Below, one piece after another: positions 1 to 11,875 of a stretch of 64,000 nt of DNA. The position numbers and the translations under genes are program-made. The stretch's first letter is position 1. Each line of letters opens with the position of its first letter. The notes beneath the pieces were generated by a model. That model saw only the letters and a program-made list of their open reading frames with translations. It made no database searches and was not told the origin of the DNA. The stretch comes from Cyclina sinensis (Eukaryota > Mollusca > Bivalvia > Venerida > Veneridae), in contig JAAONU010000004.1 in the NCBI GenBank assembly GCA_012932295.1, positions 23,692,872 through 23,756,871 of the forward strand, in the 5' to 3' direction.

Positions 1-39
1 ATTAATGGATAATTATTTCAACATTAAGACTGTAAAGAG

Positions 40-615
40 TTTTCGAAAAACACTTTCCGCATTGCTAGGCGGTTGATGCTGTTTGGTGCAGATCAGAATC
101 CAACTTGGAACTTGATTGTTTATAATTCACATCTGTGTTATTTGCGCCGTTTGTCGGCCGTAAAATGTATCCCCGTACATTATAGTCAGCGTTGTCAAAC
201 ATGAAACGCCTGTCGCCGGTGTGGTGTGAGGTGGACACTAATATCCGGTTATTTGCGCACCCTTTTCTTGGGTTGTTGCGATGGCCGTGTGGTCTAAAGT
301 GTTCTTATTTTGCATTTTGCTAGGCGGTTAGTGCCGTTCGGTGCAGGTCCGAATCCCACTTGGAACTTGATTATTTATCATTTATAACAACGCTATTTGT
401 GCCGTGTGGCGGCCGTGTAGTTAGTGTTGTCATACATTTAACGCCTGACACCGGTGTGGTGTGAGGTGGACACTAATATTCCAGTTATTTGCGCAGTCTG
501 TTTTTTTTTTTGTTTTTTTTTTTTTTTGGAGTTGGTCTAAGAAGTTCTTATTTTGCATTGCTAGGCGGTTGGTGCCGTTCGGTGCAGGTTCGAATCCCAC
601 TGGGAACTTGATTAT
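40..615 (+). repeat. Tandem array of three tRNA-like (SINE-derived) units, period about 240 bp
   Basis: Three copies of a block with the core GCTAGGCGGTT...GGTGCAG...GAATCC occur near 65, 321 and 561. The third has a near-perfect RNA polymerase III B box (GGTTCGAATCC) and the second an A-box-like GGCCGTGTGGTCTAA upstream. Between the cores a shared stretch (CCGGTGTGGTGTGAGGTGGACACTAATAT, at about 217 and 450) repeats, so the whole ~240 bp unit is tandemly repeated rather than three independent insertions. The first copy has a decayed B box, and in the third the A-box side is partly replaced by a T-rich run (500-528). No cloverleaf folds properly, so this is not a functional tRNA gene. Known: SINE heads commonly derive from tRNAs. 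Inferred: an old SINE amplified in tandem. Confidence 0.6.
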
Positions 616-639
616 TTTCAACACCCAAGCAAATCAACA

Positions 640-797
640 ACTGAAATATGTTATCTATATTATAGAAACCAAGTTTTCGGTATAAAAAACATTTGAACTT
701 CTTTTTCAGAACCAAATTAATTCTGCACGCAATGAAAAATGTTGTCTAATATTGATAGATAGTTACACCTGATACATGCCTGAGTGTAACGTTTTTG

Positions 798-830
<33 letters not shown>

Positions 831-1978
831 CATCAAGTGGGATATTAGAATACAGCTGAAGCTATTTTTTACGCAACACGGACGACACTGGTACTAAGTA
901 TGAACGCCAAAGCCCAAATGAGAACAGTGATCAGTTAAGCTAAAATGTAACAGGTTAGCAAACCCTACCCACGTCACTACAATTAAACAGACATATTTGC
1001 GTGACCACTAAGGATGCATTTTGCAAATAAGTAGTCGACTAAGTGCGCAACATCCCCGGCAGACATTTTATCCTCCAAAGAAGACTGTCAAATTAAATCT
1101 CCTAATATTGTGGTTTTGTTCATTTTAAGTTGGTATCATTTGTACAGCAGCTGCTGTAAGCTGGAACGGCAATAATATTTGTAAGCATTTGCTTTTGACA
1201 ATAAGAAAATTTATATATTCTTTTTTTTTTATTTTGTGCCAACTGTTAAAAAAAGGAGACGAAATTGATAAAAACAAGATATATTAGAAAAAAAAATGTA
1301 TGCAGTTTTGAAAAAAAGAAGATATTTAGTACAATTTAAGTTTCATAACAAATCAAATTAGTGGCAAAAATGTCATTTTCATCATTGTACAGAGGAGACC
1401 AGCTGCATAACGTGGCATAACTGCACATACATCTTTGTTAACAAACTGAAAACAGATTACATATATATTTATATTAACGCTGTTTTTACCCGGTTTTGTC
1501 AATGAGAACAATTTCAAAGACGAGTTATATCCTTTTAGAAAGTGAGCGCCGCAAAATGAAATTACTATATTAATTGCTTCTTACAACAATATCTGACGTA
1601 CAAGAACACTAAAATAAGGACGTTTCCAAGACTGCAGGTAGGCACATCATACAAAACTCAAAATGAAAAAAAATACTAATAATGTGTTTCGCACATACAT
1701 ACAGTATTATTTCTTAATTTCCAGAAATAAACAGAAAATTCAATTACATACTTCAAATCACCATCTGCATTTACAGCTACTAATATATCCAAGTACACAG
1801 TTATAGAGACATCGACATTTGTTAAACGTGTAACCCTAAGTAAAATTTGAACAATTTCATGACCATCTGCAGTTGTTTAAAAACTGGTCTCGAAAAAATA
1901 ACGTGTCCGAACAAAATTGTATATAAGTTGCTTTTAGACTATAACTATACGGGTTTTTTTATAAATTCAAATCTTCAA
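640..1978. other. AT-rich non-coding stretch with a poly-T run
   Basis: No ORF of coding character is visible. A poly-T tract of about 33 bases with one early G interruption lies at 792-824; it could be the reverse-complement tail of a retroposed element, but no body is recognisable next to it. The remainder looks like unique AT-rich sequence. Confidence 0.5.
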
Positions 1979-2043
1979 GCAAAAAAAAAAAAAACAAAAA
2001 AAAAAAAAACAAAAACAAAACAAAAAAAAAAAAAAAAAAAAAA
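1979..2043. repeat. Poly-A-rich low-complexity tract with scattered C
   Basis: About 65 bases are almost pure A, broken by single C residues. The lysine-rich peptide readable across it is a composition artefact. It may be a retroposon tail, but the sequence 5' of it does not resemble any repeat recognised here. Confidence 0.75.
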
Positions 2044-2204
2044 CCATTACGATGTAGGATACTGAACATGACCAATAAACTCTATCAGAGATTGTTACAT
2101 AAGGTTAATACGTGTTGTGTAGGGCAACATCATGTGATATATTGACGTCTTTTTTAGAATCTGTATTTCATTCAAAATTCCCAGGATTTCCTTTCAATAT
2201 GAAA

Positions 2205-2302
2205 TGTAATGTACAGTGATGTAATGCTATGTAATGCAAAGCAATGCAATGCAAGCAAATCAATGTTATGTCATGTTATGTCGTGTCATGTCATGCAAAT
2301 TT
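2205..2302. repeat. Degenerate ATGTA/ATGCA/ATGTC minisatellite
   Basis: A run of 5-base words of the form ATGnn (ATGTA, ATGCA, ATGTC) continues for about 100 bases and changes its dominant word from ATGTA/ATGCA at the start to ATGTC at the end. It is a decayed pentanucleotide repeat with no coding content. Confidence 0.7.
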
Positions 2303-3690
2303 TAAAACTTTGATAATAAATATTTATAACAACCAGGTGTCAAAAATGAGATACTCTCTGAACAAGCTATCAGATAACATTTATGATTTAACAATTGAAG
2401 GTTGATTTAGTAATTACTGATTCAGAAGCATAAACATGGAATAATGCTCTTCTAATCAAGCCGTTTGATTTAAAACTAAATAGAAAAGTTTCATAAATAG
2501 AACAATCTGTATATTATTAGAAAAAATCAGCACATCAATCGGCGAGAAAGAAATAATTGAAAGAAAAGCATTAATGTTACAACGACAGTACAACTGACTT
2601 ATCAACCAACTGTATTGAACAAATCAAGATGAAATAAGAAAGACGTAATTTATAATAATTATGTTCAGCTACAGGTAATGTCACGATACTAAATACAATT
2701 GATTACCCTGGTACTTAAACTAACTAATGAACTTAACTAGGTTTAAACAAATTGTTTAATAACATGATCTATGTACAGCGTACCAACCATCTACAGTAAG
2801 CAAGTCAATATATAGCTTTATACAAGATGTTATTAGACCAATAAAAGAACTAATGGCAACAAAAGCTTTTCCTTTTTAATTGCTTTTGTTTTCCACTGGG
2901 AACGATAAAGACTAAAAGGCAAGTATAGGCGAACACTTCGATGTTTCTGCGTCTTTTCTCTGTTAGTGGTGAACAAAGACTTTGCAGTCTTTAAATTTTT
3001 TTTTTTCTACGTCTGAAGAACGGGTCTTTACTGTTCCTGAATGTTTATAACAAAATTCCTTAAGAAAACAAAGAGTACATTTTTTGATAAATTTCTTGTT
3101 AATACTCTCTAGTGGATTTAACATTCTTTTATTTTATGCCTACCAATGAAATATAGGGAAATATCAATGAGATAAAAGTGATATTCCACTGTTTTGAATC
3201 AGTGAAATTACCATTTTGATAATCCACTGTTTGTGCCGGAACTACTTTTCCCCACCACGTAAATACAAGAGAATCCGCTGTATTTCAGACAGTGACAGCG
3301 AGTGAAATTTATTTACCTTCAAGTTGTTAAATCCAGTTATAATATTGAATTCCTGAGCCTAACTAGTTGTGAACAATGATGAAATTCGCCATAAATTATT
3401 TAAAATGTCTGATTTGTTTACATAACTCACATGGACAATATCAAATATGGCCGACTTTCAATTCAATTGATTGAATATTACTCGGTATTAATCCTCTTTT
3501 ATAATTAAAGTATGTATGGCAAAATTTCAATAAATATTGATAAACTGTGTAGAGAAAAATAAATGCTATTTGATGAAAGTGTATTCAGTTTATTTCAGCA
3601 GAAGTAAAGTTATCATATGTATTGGAGATTGTCTGCACTTTTTTTTGTGCGGAGTAACGGTTTGACCAAAGTACGCATTAACTGATTTGG
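2303..3690. other. No gene recognised; possible old dispersed repeat at 3140-3480
   Basis: No convincing exon. Around 3175-3235 there are short palindromic words (GTGATATTCCACTG and CAGTGAAATTACC, near reverse complements), followed by moderately GC-richer sequence. The style resembles mollusc dispersed repeats, but I cannot confirm this without a repeat library. Confidence 0.35.
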
Positions 3691-3776
3691 GGCTCACCAT
3701 GGGGAATTTATTGAAGGCCCTGAGTAAAAATGTCATAAAATACCCATTTTTGACGTGTTGGCATAAAATAAAAAGA

Positions 3777-3935
3777 AAATTTGTTTGTATTTTAGTGGAA
3801 GATGGGAATTTATTTCATCTCGTGAACACCATATGTTTATATTTTCACTTGTGGCTGCGCAACTCGTGAAAATATCACATAGGGTGTTCACTCGATGAAA
3901 TAAATTCTCATCTTCCACAAAAACAAACAAATATC
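3777..3935. mobile_element. Foldback (long inverted repeat) element, MITE-like
   Basis: The arm at 3777-3846 reads outside-in as AAATTTGTTTGTATTTTAG, then TGGAAGATGGGAATTTATTT, then CATCTCGTGAACACC, then an ATATTTTCA end. The reverse complement of 3867-3935 gives the same series with few mismatches (TGGAAGATGAGAATTTATTT, CATCGAGTGAACACC, ATATTTTCA). The arms are about 70 bp with a loop of about 20 bp (3847-3866) containing TGGCTGCGCAAC. Single-stranded forms would give a long hairpin. The ORFs read across it on both strands are mirror images caused by the palindrome. Such hairpin elements are typical of non-autonomous DNA transposons. No clear target-site duplication was identified. Confidence 0.75.
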
Positions 3936-6149
3936 CTCTATATAAAAATGTCAATATGCGATAGAAAAAAATCGAACGGTTTTGTTTGTGAAATATTTGA
4001 CAAAAAAATGTCATCAATTAGAAGTTCGTTTCTGGTATGACCGTAGTATTTTGTACATAATCAAACAGTACAACAACGATACGCACTTCTGTCAATATTT
4101 TCCAATTACGTTTCCTCATATCTTCAATATTCCCTGGCGCCCGTAAAGATTCTATTCAAAGATGCACTTCAAAGATTTATCTTGATTCAATATCAGTTGC
4201 TTTTTGTCAGCTTTATGGTGTTTCTGATTTAATGTTATTTGTTTGAACTCTGTTCGTTGCAGTTTTTGCTAAATGTTGTCTCGTTTGGGAGATAAACACT
4301 CGTAACAATATTCAGTCACTTAAGAAAAGCCACATTAGAGCAAAGTATATATCATCCAAAATATTGAAATATTCCGAAAATTATTATGAGAGCTCGACAT
4401 ATAATTAAATCATTCAATTTGTTAAAAAAGGACATCTTCACAGACAACAGTCCAAACCTTACAAAAATCTTATACAATTTTTATTGGGTATCATTTCACT
4501 AAAAACAATACCTAAAGGTTACAAAACAGGTCATCACTATAAGCTCAATAAGATTCAACAGAAATGTTTGTACATAGATAGTCAAAGTTGATATAAAGGA
4601 CAAATCTGTAAAGATCACATTCGTTTTGGTACTGGTCTTTATGCACATGTCCGTCTTAATACTATTCACATTCCCGGCAGTTTTCAGCCGAAACACTAGA
4701 CAATACAATTAGCGTTATCTTAAAATAGCACATTGCAACCTTTTGATATGACCGTAAATTCAATCTCCAATTATATGAGGTCATACAAGACAACTTGAAA
4801 AAAAGGTTATTCGTTCAACAAAATGCAATATTTCCATCTTAAATAAGTTATTGTGTCACGTGTACAGCCTCCGTTTTTACTTTGGAAAAGGAAATGCCAG
4901 TGCTAACAGAACTTGTCTGATGACCTAGCAAGTTAATCTCTCACTTTGTCGCTTGAATACGGGAAAATACACGAAATGCAAACATTACCGAAAAGTTATT
5001 ACGAAAGACCAAATATTACTGAAATCTAAATCTGTGTACTTTGCTCCGCCTGAACTTCGTCGAATATCTCGTTAAAAAATTGTTAAAGAAATCAAGATGT
5101 AATTTCATTTAATATAATAATTTCAGTTTTTAACTGGTAAAAGAAAAACAGCATGTTATTTTTGCAATTGCGCGCCAAAATGGTGATTGAAATGCAATTC
5201 GAAACCGGTATATTTGTATTTTTTCTAATTATTTCCCTAATAACTGCCTCAGAAATCTTAATGGATAATTGATATATTTGCATTTCTTTTAATTTCATTG
5301 TTATTTTTAGCTTTACCGATAACTCCAGGAGAAAATATTGACAAAGATCAACCCTTATATGCTTTTTTGTTGTCTGGAGAGTCAAGTCAAATATTTTGTC
5401 AATATCGACTAAGGGAAGCAACTGTAACAGACAAAAATAATTTTACAAACGGAATTTGTCACTCTTAGTCACTTTCTACCTAACCACTGCACAAGGCAGC
5501 TGACAAAGTTTCCGATAAAAGATTCTCCGCAGTTCACCAACTTGAAGTCTTGCTAAATCTCCCAGTGTAAAATATTAACAGTTGATTGTGACAGTCATTG
5601 TTGCTCGAAGAAATTAACTGTTATCGTGTTTTGAGATTTCTCTCCTTTTATACCCTAGTTTTTTAATTGTTCTCAAGCTAAAGGTGTCAAGCTGTCTTCT
5701 TAACTATCATTATTAACAGATGTCCTTGGACACGTTTTTATCTTGTTATCACAACAGTTTTTTTTTCAGTATTTTGCACGTATAATTCTCAAAAATATGA
5801 CACGTTTGAAAAAAAGAAAGCTATATAGAGAAGAGATTTGGCGATTACTAATAATCAATGCAAACACGTCTAGCGTCTTTGAGAACTGTCTAGCTTTAGC
5901 AGCAGTTTAGTATCATAGTATGACTTTTTAATAAATGCAAATTGAAAGCATTAACGTTCAGGCCAATATAAGTACATTACTAAAATAATGACAGCTGTCA
6001 CAACGCGACAATGGTGCACCGATCACTAGCCCTTTTTCATATTTGTGTTCCAGGTTTCTTAACACAGCTGATGTATGCGTAGCTTAAGCAAGACATTAAA
6101 AGGGAAAAGGCTATGGCTACTGGAGAAAGGCTATCATGAAGATACTTAC
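3936..6149. other. AT-rich stretch without a recognised gene
   Basis: A 109-codon minus-strand ORF (5092-5421) and a 69-codon minus-strand ORF (4499-4708) exist but have no splice-flanked structure, recognisable motif or internal copy to compare with. A plus-strand reading frame open from an acceptor-like TTTTTTTTCAG (ending 5769) to a TAG at about 5911 (46 codons) could be a terminal exon, but I would not defend it. Confidence 0.4.
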
Positions 6150-6243
6150 CTGGAAGTAATGATTCGTTTAAGGCAACGTTAAGGCACAGTGAATGCAGAT
6201 GCATCTGATCTTTGTGAATATACTTTTCCATCACTGTTCTAAT
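6150..6243 (-). CDS. Candidate internal coding exon, 94 nt, gene unknown
   Basis: On the minus strand a strong 3' splice site (TTTTTCTCCTTTCAG) is followed by 94 bases and a near-consensus 5' splice site (CCAG then GTAAGTATC). Between them one frame is fully open, starting directly at the exon edge with ATT, and reads IRTVMEKYIHKDQMHL continuing HSLCLNVALNESLLP. The composition (mixed charged residues, H, M, C, L) is protein-like rather than the low-complexity F/I/K/N of chance frames here. The exon ends in phase 1. I do not recognise the protein. The same frame happens to run open into both introns, so the splice sites are the main evidence. No partner exon was identified within a few kb on either side, which fits the long introns usual in bivalves. 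Alternative: chance combination of good splice sites and an open frame. Confidence 0.55.
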
Positions 6244-9118
6244 CTGAAAGGAGAAAAAGAGCAAATTTATGTTGTTTTTAGATAAAACACAAAATACAGA
6301 TTCTGTTTCAATCAATTCCCATCTCCACTGTCTAATGTCTCCCCTGCTCTTAATGAAAAACAACTTAATAAAAAAGAAACCCCCTGTTAGACCTATATAT
6401 TGTTGTACATAAAATACTATAAAAAGCACAAGAAGTATATATCTTTTAGAATATTTATTTTAAAAAGCATGTCTACAGGCATATTTGTCTAAAGAGGCAT
6501 ATAATGAAGTTGAAAAGATTCTTTTTTCTTCGAGCTCATTACTAAATGTGACTGAAACTGAATTAGTCACTACCCAATGTGCGAGTCAAAAGTGTGTTTA
6601 GTACAACAACTATTCTAAATGTATTTATATATATTAAGTCTTTATTTCGAGACCTATTGTTGTTCTTGATAGAGAGCAATTAATGTCTCATTTAGAATAT
6701 TAGCTATTAAAACATTGTACAGCAAATCGTCGGGTACGTTGGATATGTCTCGAATATAAAAAAAAAATATTTGTTTTCTTTGATTTTGTTTGTTTTTAAC
6801 AACAACAACAGGAAAATCTTTTCCTGCAAGTTTACAAAATAAATAGAAAGCACAAGGTGAAGAATGTAGAACGTATTACTTTTTCAGAGCAGTTCTATTT
6901 TTGTCATTGCCTAGCAACACGTCATTAGAATTGTGGAACTGATTTATCACATTCTCACCAGTGACATGATAAGCTTAACTAAACAAGAAATAAGAATGAT
7001 ATACTACAAAAAGCCGTGTACAGTAGATCAATGTTTTATTGTTTTTACAAATTAACTTAACATTAAGTAGGTCACAAGCACGTAGATTTCGTTCTGTATA
7101 AACAAATAGATATTTCAATTGATACGTTAGAAAAAAACTATCGAGTAGTACCTATAAATATTATCGAGAGCTTCTTTAATTTAGTAACCTAAACATACAA
7201 CCTTTTTTGGTTGTTGAAACGAAGAATCTATAATGCTAGAAAATGTTTTACATTCATTGCATGGTCGTTCTTTTTTTTCAAAACATTCTGTACAATTAAA
7301 TCTTGCCTGAACGAGACTATAATTGAAAAAAAACTGCAATAATTTTGATACAAAATATAAATATTCTTGATGCACACATGCTTGGTCTTGGGTATTTCTG
7401 CGAATATTAATTGCAACAGTACTAATAGAGAGACGCTATATTTCTTAAACAAGAAAAGAATAAGGAAGGATATCATTTCTTTCAATCATTTTACTTTTAA
7501 GATATCATGAAGTTATCAATGACGCCTGAACTTCAAATGCATTAAATTTTCACGCAATTATGAGCTAGGCAAAAGATAAACTTTGGCATTTAGTCAAGGA
7601 AACCCGAAAGTGAGTGTAGTAATTTTAAGAAATTGAACAAATTCGGTCTTTGAAAGTTTTTTTTTCGCTATGAAACATTGAAGTGAAAACATAATTTATC
7701 TTGTAGAGATAACATTGTATATGGCCCTATAATTTGATTTTGATGAAGTTTATAATGTGATGAAACCATGTCAGTGCCACGTGTTTTCCTAAGCTTCTAT
7801 TTTACCTAAGACAACTTCTTGATGGCCGTGTATAGGAAGGAAGCCAAAGATCTCTTTTCTTAAGAGTAGGTCGAGAACTTTGTCTAAGGGTCAAATGAAA
7901 GTTTATTACTTCAAACACAAGACCAATTTTGAAACGGACTTTTCACTCGTCATTTCACAAAACGTTGAGAAGATCCTTATTTAGTTTGCTATATGATTTT
8001 GTAGTCTGGGTAAGACATATTAACAAGTGCAATTACACGATAAACAGCAAAACTGTGCTTGAAATCGATCGCTATTTTCTCACAAATAATCTTAACATGT
8101 TTCCTAAGATGGTTTGAAACTGATATTACTTACTTCATACAACTGTCTGTTGCACTCGTTATTTGGTTAATCGTGAATATTTTCAAAAACTTTCATTTAA
8201 ATTCTTCCCATTGCTCATACAGCAGTCTAAAATGTGAAGTATCTGTTTCTCGTTAAAAGAAAACTCATATTAGAAGTTGTTATTGGTTTAAAGTTATGAT
8301 ACAAACCTAGATTTGGCGTCTTTCACTTCCAGACGAGCCCATTAAAATTTGATTTACAACAGAGTAATTTGGTTTTTTTTTACGGAAAATATGTCAAATT
8401 CATCAACTGAAATCCTAACACTTAGACAATCAGGGAAGTATAGCTAACACGTCCCATATTTCTACAGCCTACAAACAAGTGAATTGAGAATTAAGCAAAC
8501 ATATTTAATAGGATGACGGAATTATATATTGTAGGAAACTTGTTTTGGCTCAACAGTGTTAAACCTAGAACAGAAATGTCATCAGCTTAACTTATTGTAC
8601 GTATCACAAGTATTTGTACTATTCATACATTTTGATAGCAGCTGTCAATCATAACGTGAGGGGTGTAATTGTATCTGTCTTTGAGTATTTTAGATATTCG
8701 ACTTTCTTCCTTTATACAAAGGTAAACAACTTGCGAGTGATATGTTGTGCTTTCATATTTTGTCTATAAATCATCAAAATTATTTCTGTCAAACGCAGTT
8801 CAAAACACTTTCTAATGAACAAACTAATGTGAACTATCAGTTATTCAATTATATTCTAGCATCAGGGAACTAATAAACTGATCCCAGTGGAAAGGGTGAA
8901 GAAATGCATACCAAATTCAGTAACTTTTTATATTAAAAGACGTTAACAGACGCTGAGATAAATAGTGTAGCAGGAATCATAATCTATATGACTGTCTGAA
9001 TAAAACAACCTAAAGAGTATATGGCTGATCGATTGATCTCGCATATCTCGAAATATAAATATATAAACAAATAAACACATTGTTCAAGTGTATCCAGGAT
9101 TTTTACCGCTCCCCACCA
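6244..9118. other. AT-rich stretch, presumed intronic or intergenic
   Basis: Only short ORFs of low-complexity composition are present (for example at 7181-7485 and 7929-8256). No repeats above 30 bp were recognised. If the exon at 6150-6243 is real, this would be its upstream intron on the minus strand. Confidence 0.4.
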
Positions 9119-9143
9119 GACACACACACACACACTCGCGCGA
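9119..9143. repeat. Short (CA)n microsatellite
   Basis: A run of about seven to eight CA units (ACACACACACACAC) followed by TCGCGCG. It lies inside an unconvincing short ORF. Confidence 0.7.
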
Positions 9144-9795
9144 CAGAAAGGAATGTGATGTTTTGGTCGAAATCCGCTGACGGACGGGATAAAGTCATAA
9201 TCTTCGAGTTCTGTTCTTTTCAGACATTTATGAGTCTGAAGGATTTTCTAAAAGGAAAAAAAAACAAAACAAAAACGTTACACAACTGGGCAATGTAAAT
9301 CATTGTCCTCTTTATGTCGGGCAATACTTTAATCTTTGTATTTAGATTGCACACGCAACTACTTAGAAATCAGGATTGACACTGTCTTTCAAGATAACCT
9401 TCAGCATTGTTGTCACATTGTATAACAAAAAAAAATTGAAGAAATTTTAAAACCTCGGATCTACTATTACAGCAGTATATAAATATAAATATTACTGTCA
9501 CACAATTCAAGAATGTTTTTGCATTTAATCAAGCATCTCTAGCAAATAATTGGATTATTTTTTTATAAATTTATGATGTCATGCCGTGATATAATATTTG
9601 TACACTGTTTTGCTCTTGTTTAATATTACACCTTGAAAATTCCTCTGTGGCTATGTCGGTACGGGTATATCACACAAAACAAAATGCCTACAGACCACAC
9701 CCAAAAAGACTTTTCGCTCGGGCCTTTTTAGTGGCGGTTACCGTGAACAAACGGATACCTGTTAACCAATAACGAAATCTATTGTGGCATTTACA

Positions 9796-9835
9796 TCAAA
9801 AAGTTAGTTTAACAGAAGTTTTCTGCAGACTTTGG
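9796..9835 (-). pseudogene. Candidate terminal coding exon, copy 1 (13 codons with stop)
   Basis: On the minus strand the acceptor-like GAGTGTGGTTTTAG precedes 40 bases that read, after one leading base, QSLQKTSVKLTF then TGA. The matching segment in copy 2 (16089-16128) has the same acceptor layout, length, frame and stop, reading QSLGKASFKLSF. Three codon differences between them are synonymous (CAA/CAG, CTG/CTT, CTA/CTT) and four are replacements. In copy 1 the preceding exon is damaged: the donor equivalent to copy 2's AAAG/GTAAGG reads AACG/GCAAGA, one base is missing there, and an upstream base is missing too. I therefore treat copy 1 as a decayed version. No family is recognised, and a peptide this short cannot be assigned. 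Confidence 0.3.
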
Positions 9836-10329
9836 CTAAAACCACACTCGACAGGATGACGCAGATTTCTCTATTTGACTGACAGGGAGAGCTGCGATAT
9901 GCAACGTGCTGTCTTGCCGTTGAAGTGACGGAATAAATATTTCAGAAACTTAAGTGACTCGTTTTACTTTTGCATGGCGTTGTGGAACAAATATAAGGGT
10001 TTGACCTTTTACAGTGTACACTAAATGTAGCCCAAGTTATATCATGCAATAAACCGTGTTTGTTTAGAGTTAATGTGATAAAAAATTACAGTAACTTGAA
10101 CTTGATATTAGAACTGAACATATGTCTTATGCAATCAAAATGTGTACAGCGATGTCGTGGGAAATCAGAGCACTTGAACTAATTTCAAAATTTGATCCTA
10201 GAGAGGCAATCAGAAAATCTTTTACGTGACTGAACAGAATATATAAATCAAATGTCACTACATACCAGCCAAGAGTGTCTTGAATCTAAAAATTTTAAAT
10301 ACATCTTGTTTAAATGTATTGTGATTTTT

Positions 10330-10800
10330 TATAACTAATTAACACGTTCGCGAAATGAAGAGTAACACTTTTTCTCTCCATCGTCCGTTTGGTGTCTGTT
10401 TAACACTAAGTTCCCACAGCGATCAGATGAACTCGATCGTCCCGTTCACACTAATTTCCTGACTAAGGACGATCAACTGCTTGGTGATGCTTGAGCACGA
10501 ATTCTTCTCGACCGCCTTTCGATTGTACACGACCCTCACGAGGCTTTTCCCGACTATTTCCTGACTTCAACCCGACAACCAGACCGACAAATAATCGATC
10601 ACCGCGACCTAAACTCATTCTCTATTTGATTTCTACCCTATCACGACCTGACCACATCGTCCGCTTGGTCGTAGTTAGGTCGTATAAATCATAAATTAGT
10701 CGCGTGCGGAAAATTACTGTTTAACACATTCACTGGCTTTAGTTCAATTACCGATTGGGAGGTGATTGGCCATGATCTGGTAGCGGTCGAGTTGATCCAG
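10330..10800. repeat. GC-richer block with repeated CGAC/GATC words, present in both copies
   Basis: The block is rich in CGACC, CGATC and GATCA words and stands out from the AT-rich surroundings. Its counterpart is at about 16510-17280. The start (CCCACAGCGATCAGATGAAC) and the reverse complement of the end (CTGGATCAACTCGACC) share words, so it may be an old palindromic element that predates the duplication. A 67-codon plus-strand ORF (10491-10694) is not conserved in copy 2, where the 287 bp element also interrupts the block, and is rejected as coding. Confidence 0.45.
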
Positions 10801-11875
10801 ACAATAGAATGAAATTACAGTTTAGATGTAGCGTGTAAGAAATGTTTTGGAGGACCGACATAGTCATTTATTTAATGACTAGCTCGTTATAGCTCTGTTC
10901 GTTTAAGTTGATAATAACTAATGAAGTGTTGAGTATTCAACAAAAAATAGCTTTAAGTTGTAAAAACAGTTAATAATCAGTTATGAAATGACAGTTATGA
11001 AAAAATATTCAGCTACAAGGCTACCAGACGCTTAAAAAACACAAACATGTAACGCAAACTCTGTAACTACCATAATATAGTGACAGACTGTCACTGTTAT
11101 TCAGGGCTATAATAGATATTAATAAGAAATTAGACGTTTACTAATAATAAGTTAGCATTCCGAGAAGTAAGACATTTAACAGCCTTACAGGTGTCATAAA
11201 TTAAATTGCTTTTGTTACATTTCGATCTCTTAAAATAGCATAACAACATGCTTTACGTCTCTATGAAAATAAGACTTATACAGGCGTTTTTTGTACTTTT
11301 TTATTCAAGTTAATTTTAACATTGTAAACAAAGAAACAAAAACATGACATAATATGTATACTCTATAATTCTTTCTAACTGATTTTTTTTCGTGTTTACA
11401 CACGGTACCTTCAGTTTATGATAAATGTAACAAACTGTTGCAGACATTGATCTGCCGTTGTTGAACAGACTAAGTTATAAAAACACAGAACTATCTTTTA
11501 AAAAAGATGATCGGCGTAGATACAACACAAAATTAATGTCCCAAAAGTTATTGGCAAATAAAGAACGCACGTATTAGTTGAATATCCTTTTTAGGCTATA
11601 AGCTAATAATACTGAGCTTAATGCTTATAGTGTCTATATGATCTTCAGTAAAATATACTAAATATTTATTCATTTTTATTATATATTTATTCCATTTACA
11701 ATATTCTTTCACGGTTCTGATATTTAATTTATGGCTTTATTAATAATTATTATAACTGCATTATTTTCAGGCAATTAAAATTACTATTACGAATTTTGCC
11801 TCAGATGTCATAACAGCAACACTCTTAACCAATGGAAAACTTCCTTCTTCAGCTAAAAAAATGTATCTAACAATA

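Noticed and set aside
561..610. A functional tRNA (Leu/Ser-like) gene
   Set aside because: Only the B-box half is well preserved; the acceptor stem and anticodon arm cannot be formed and the unit is tandemly repeated.
2920..2990. Similarity between 2920-2965 and 21675-21715
   Set aside because: Only a few short words match (GTAT.GGC.AA.ACTTC, TTGCGTCT-like); too little to call a repeat without a search.
4915..4935. CTGATGA words (also near 16655 and 43276) as hammerhead ribozyme cores
   Set aside because: No matching GAAA segment and helices at the right spacing were found around any of them.
5092..5421. 109-codon minus-strand ORF
   Set aside because: No start context, splice sites, motif or duplicate to compare; residue use (I, K, N, T rich) is what AT-rich random frames give.
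8335..8365. Similarity between 8335-8365 and 30078-30108
   Set aside because: About 25 matching positions in AT-rich sequence with no extension on either side.
10491..10694. 67-codon plus-strand ORF rich in R, P, S, T
   Set aside because: It lies in the CGAC/GATC-rich block; copy 2 lacks the frame and is interrupted there by the 287 bp element.
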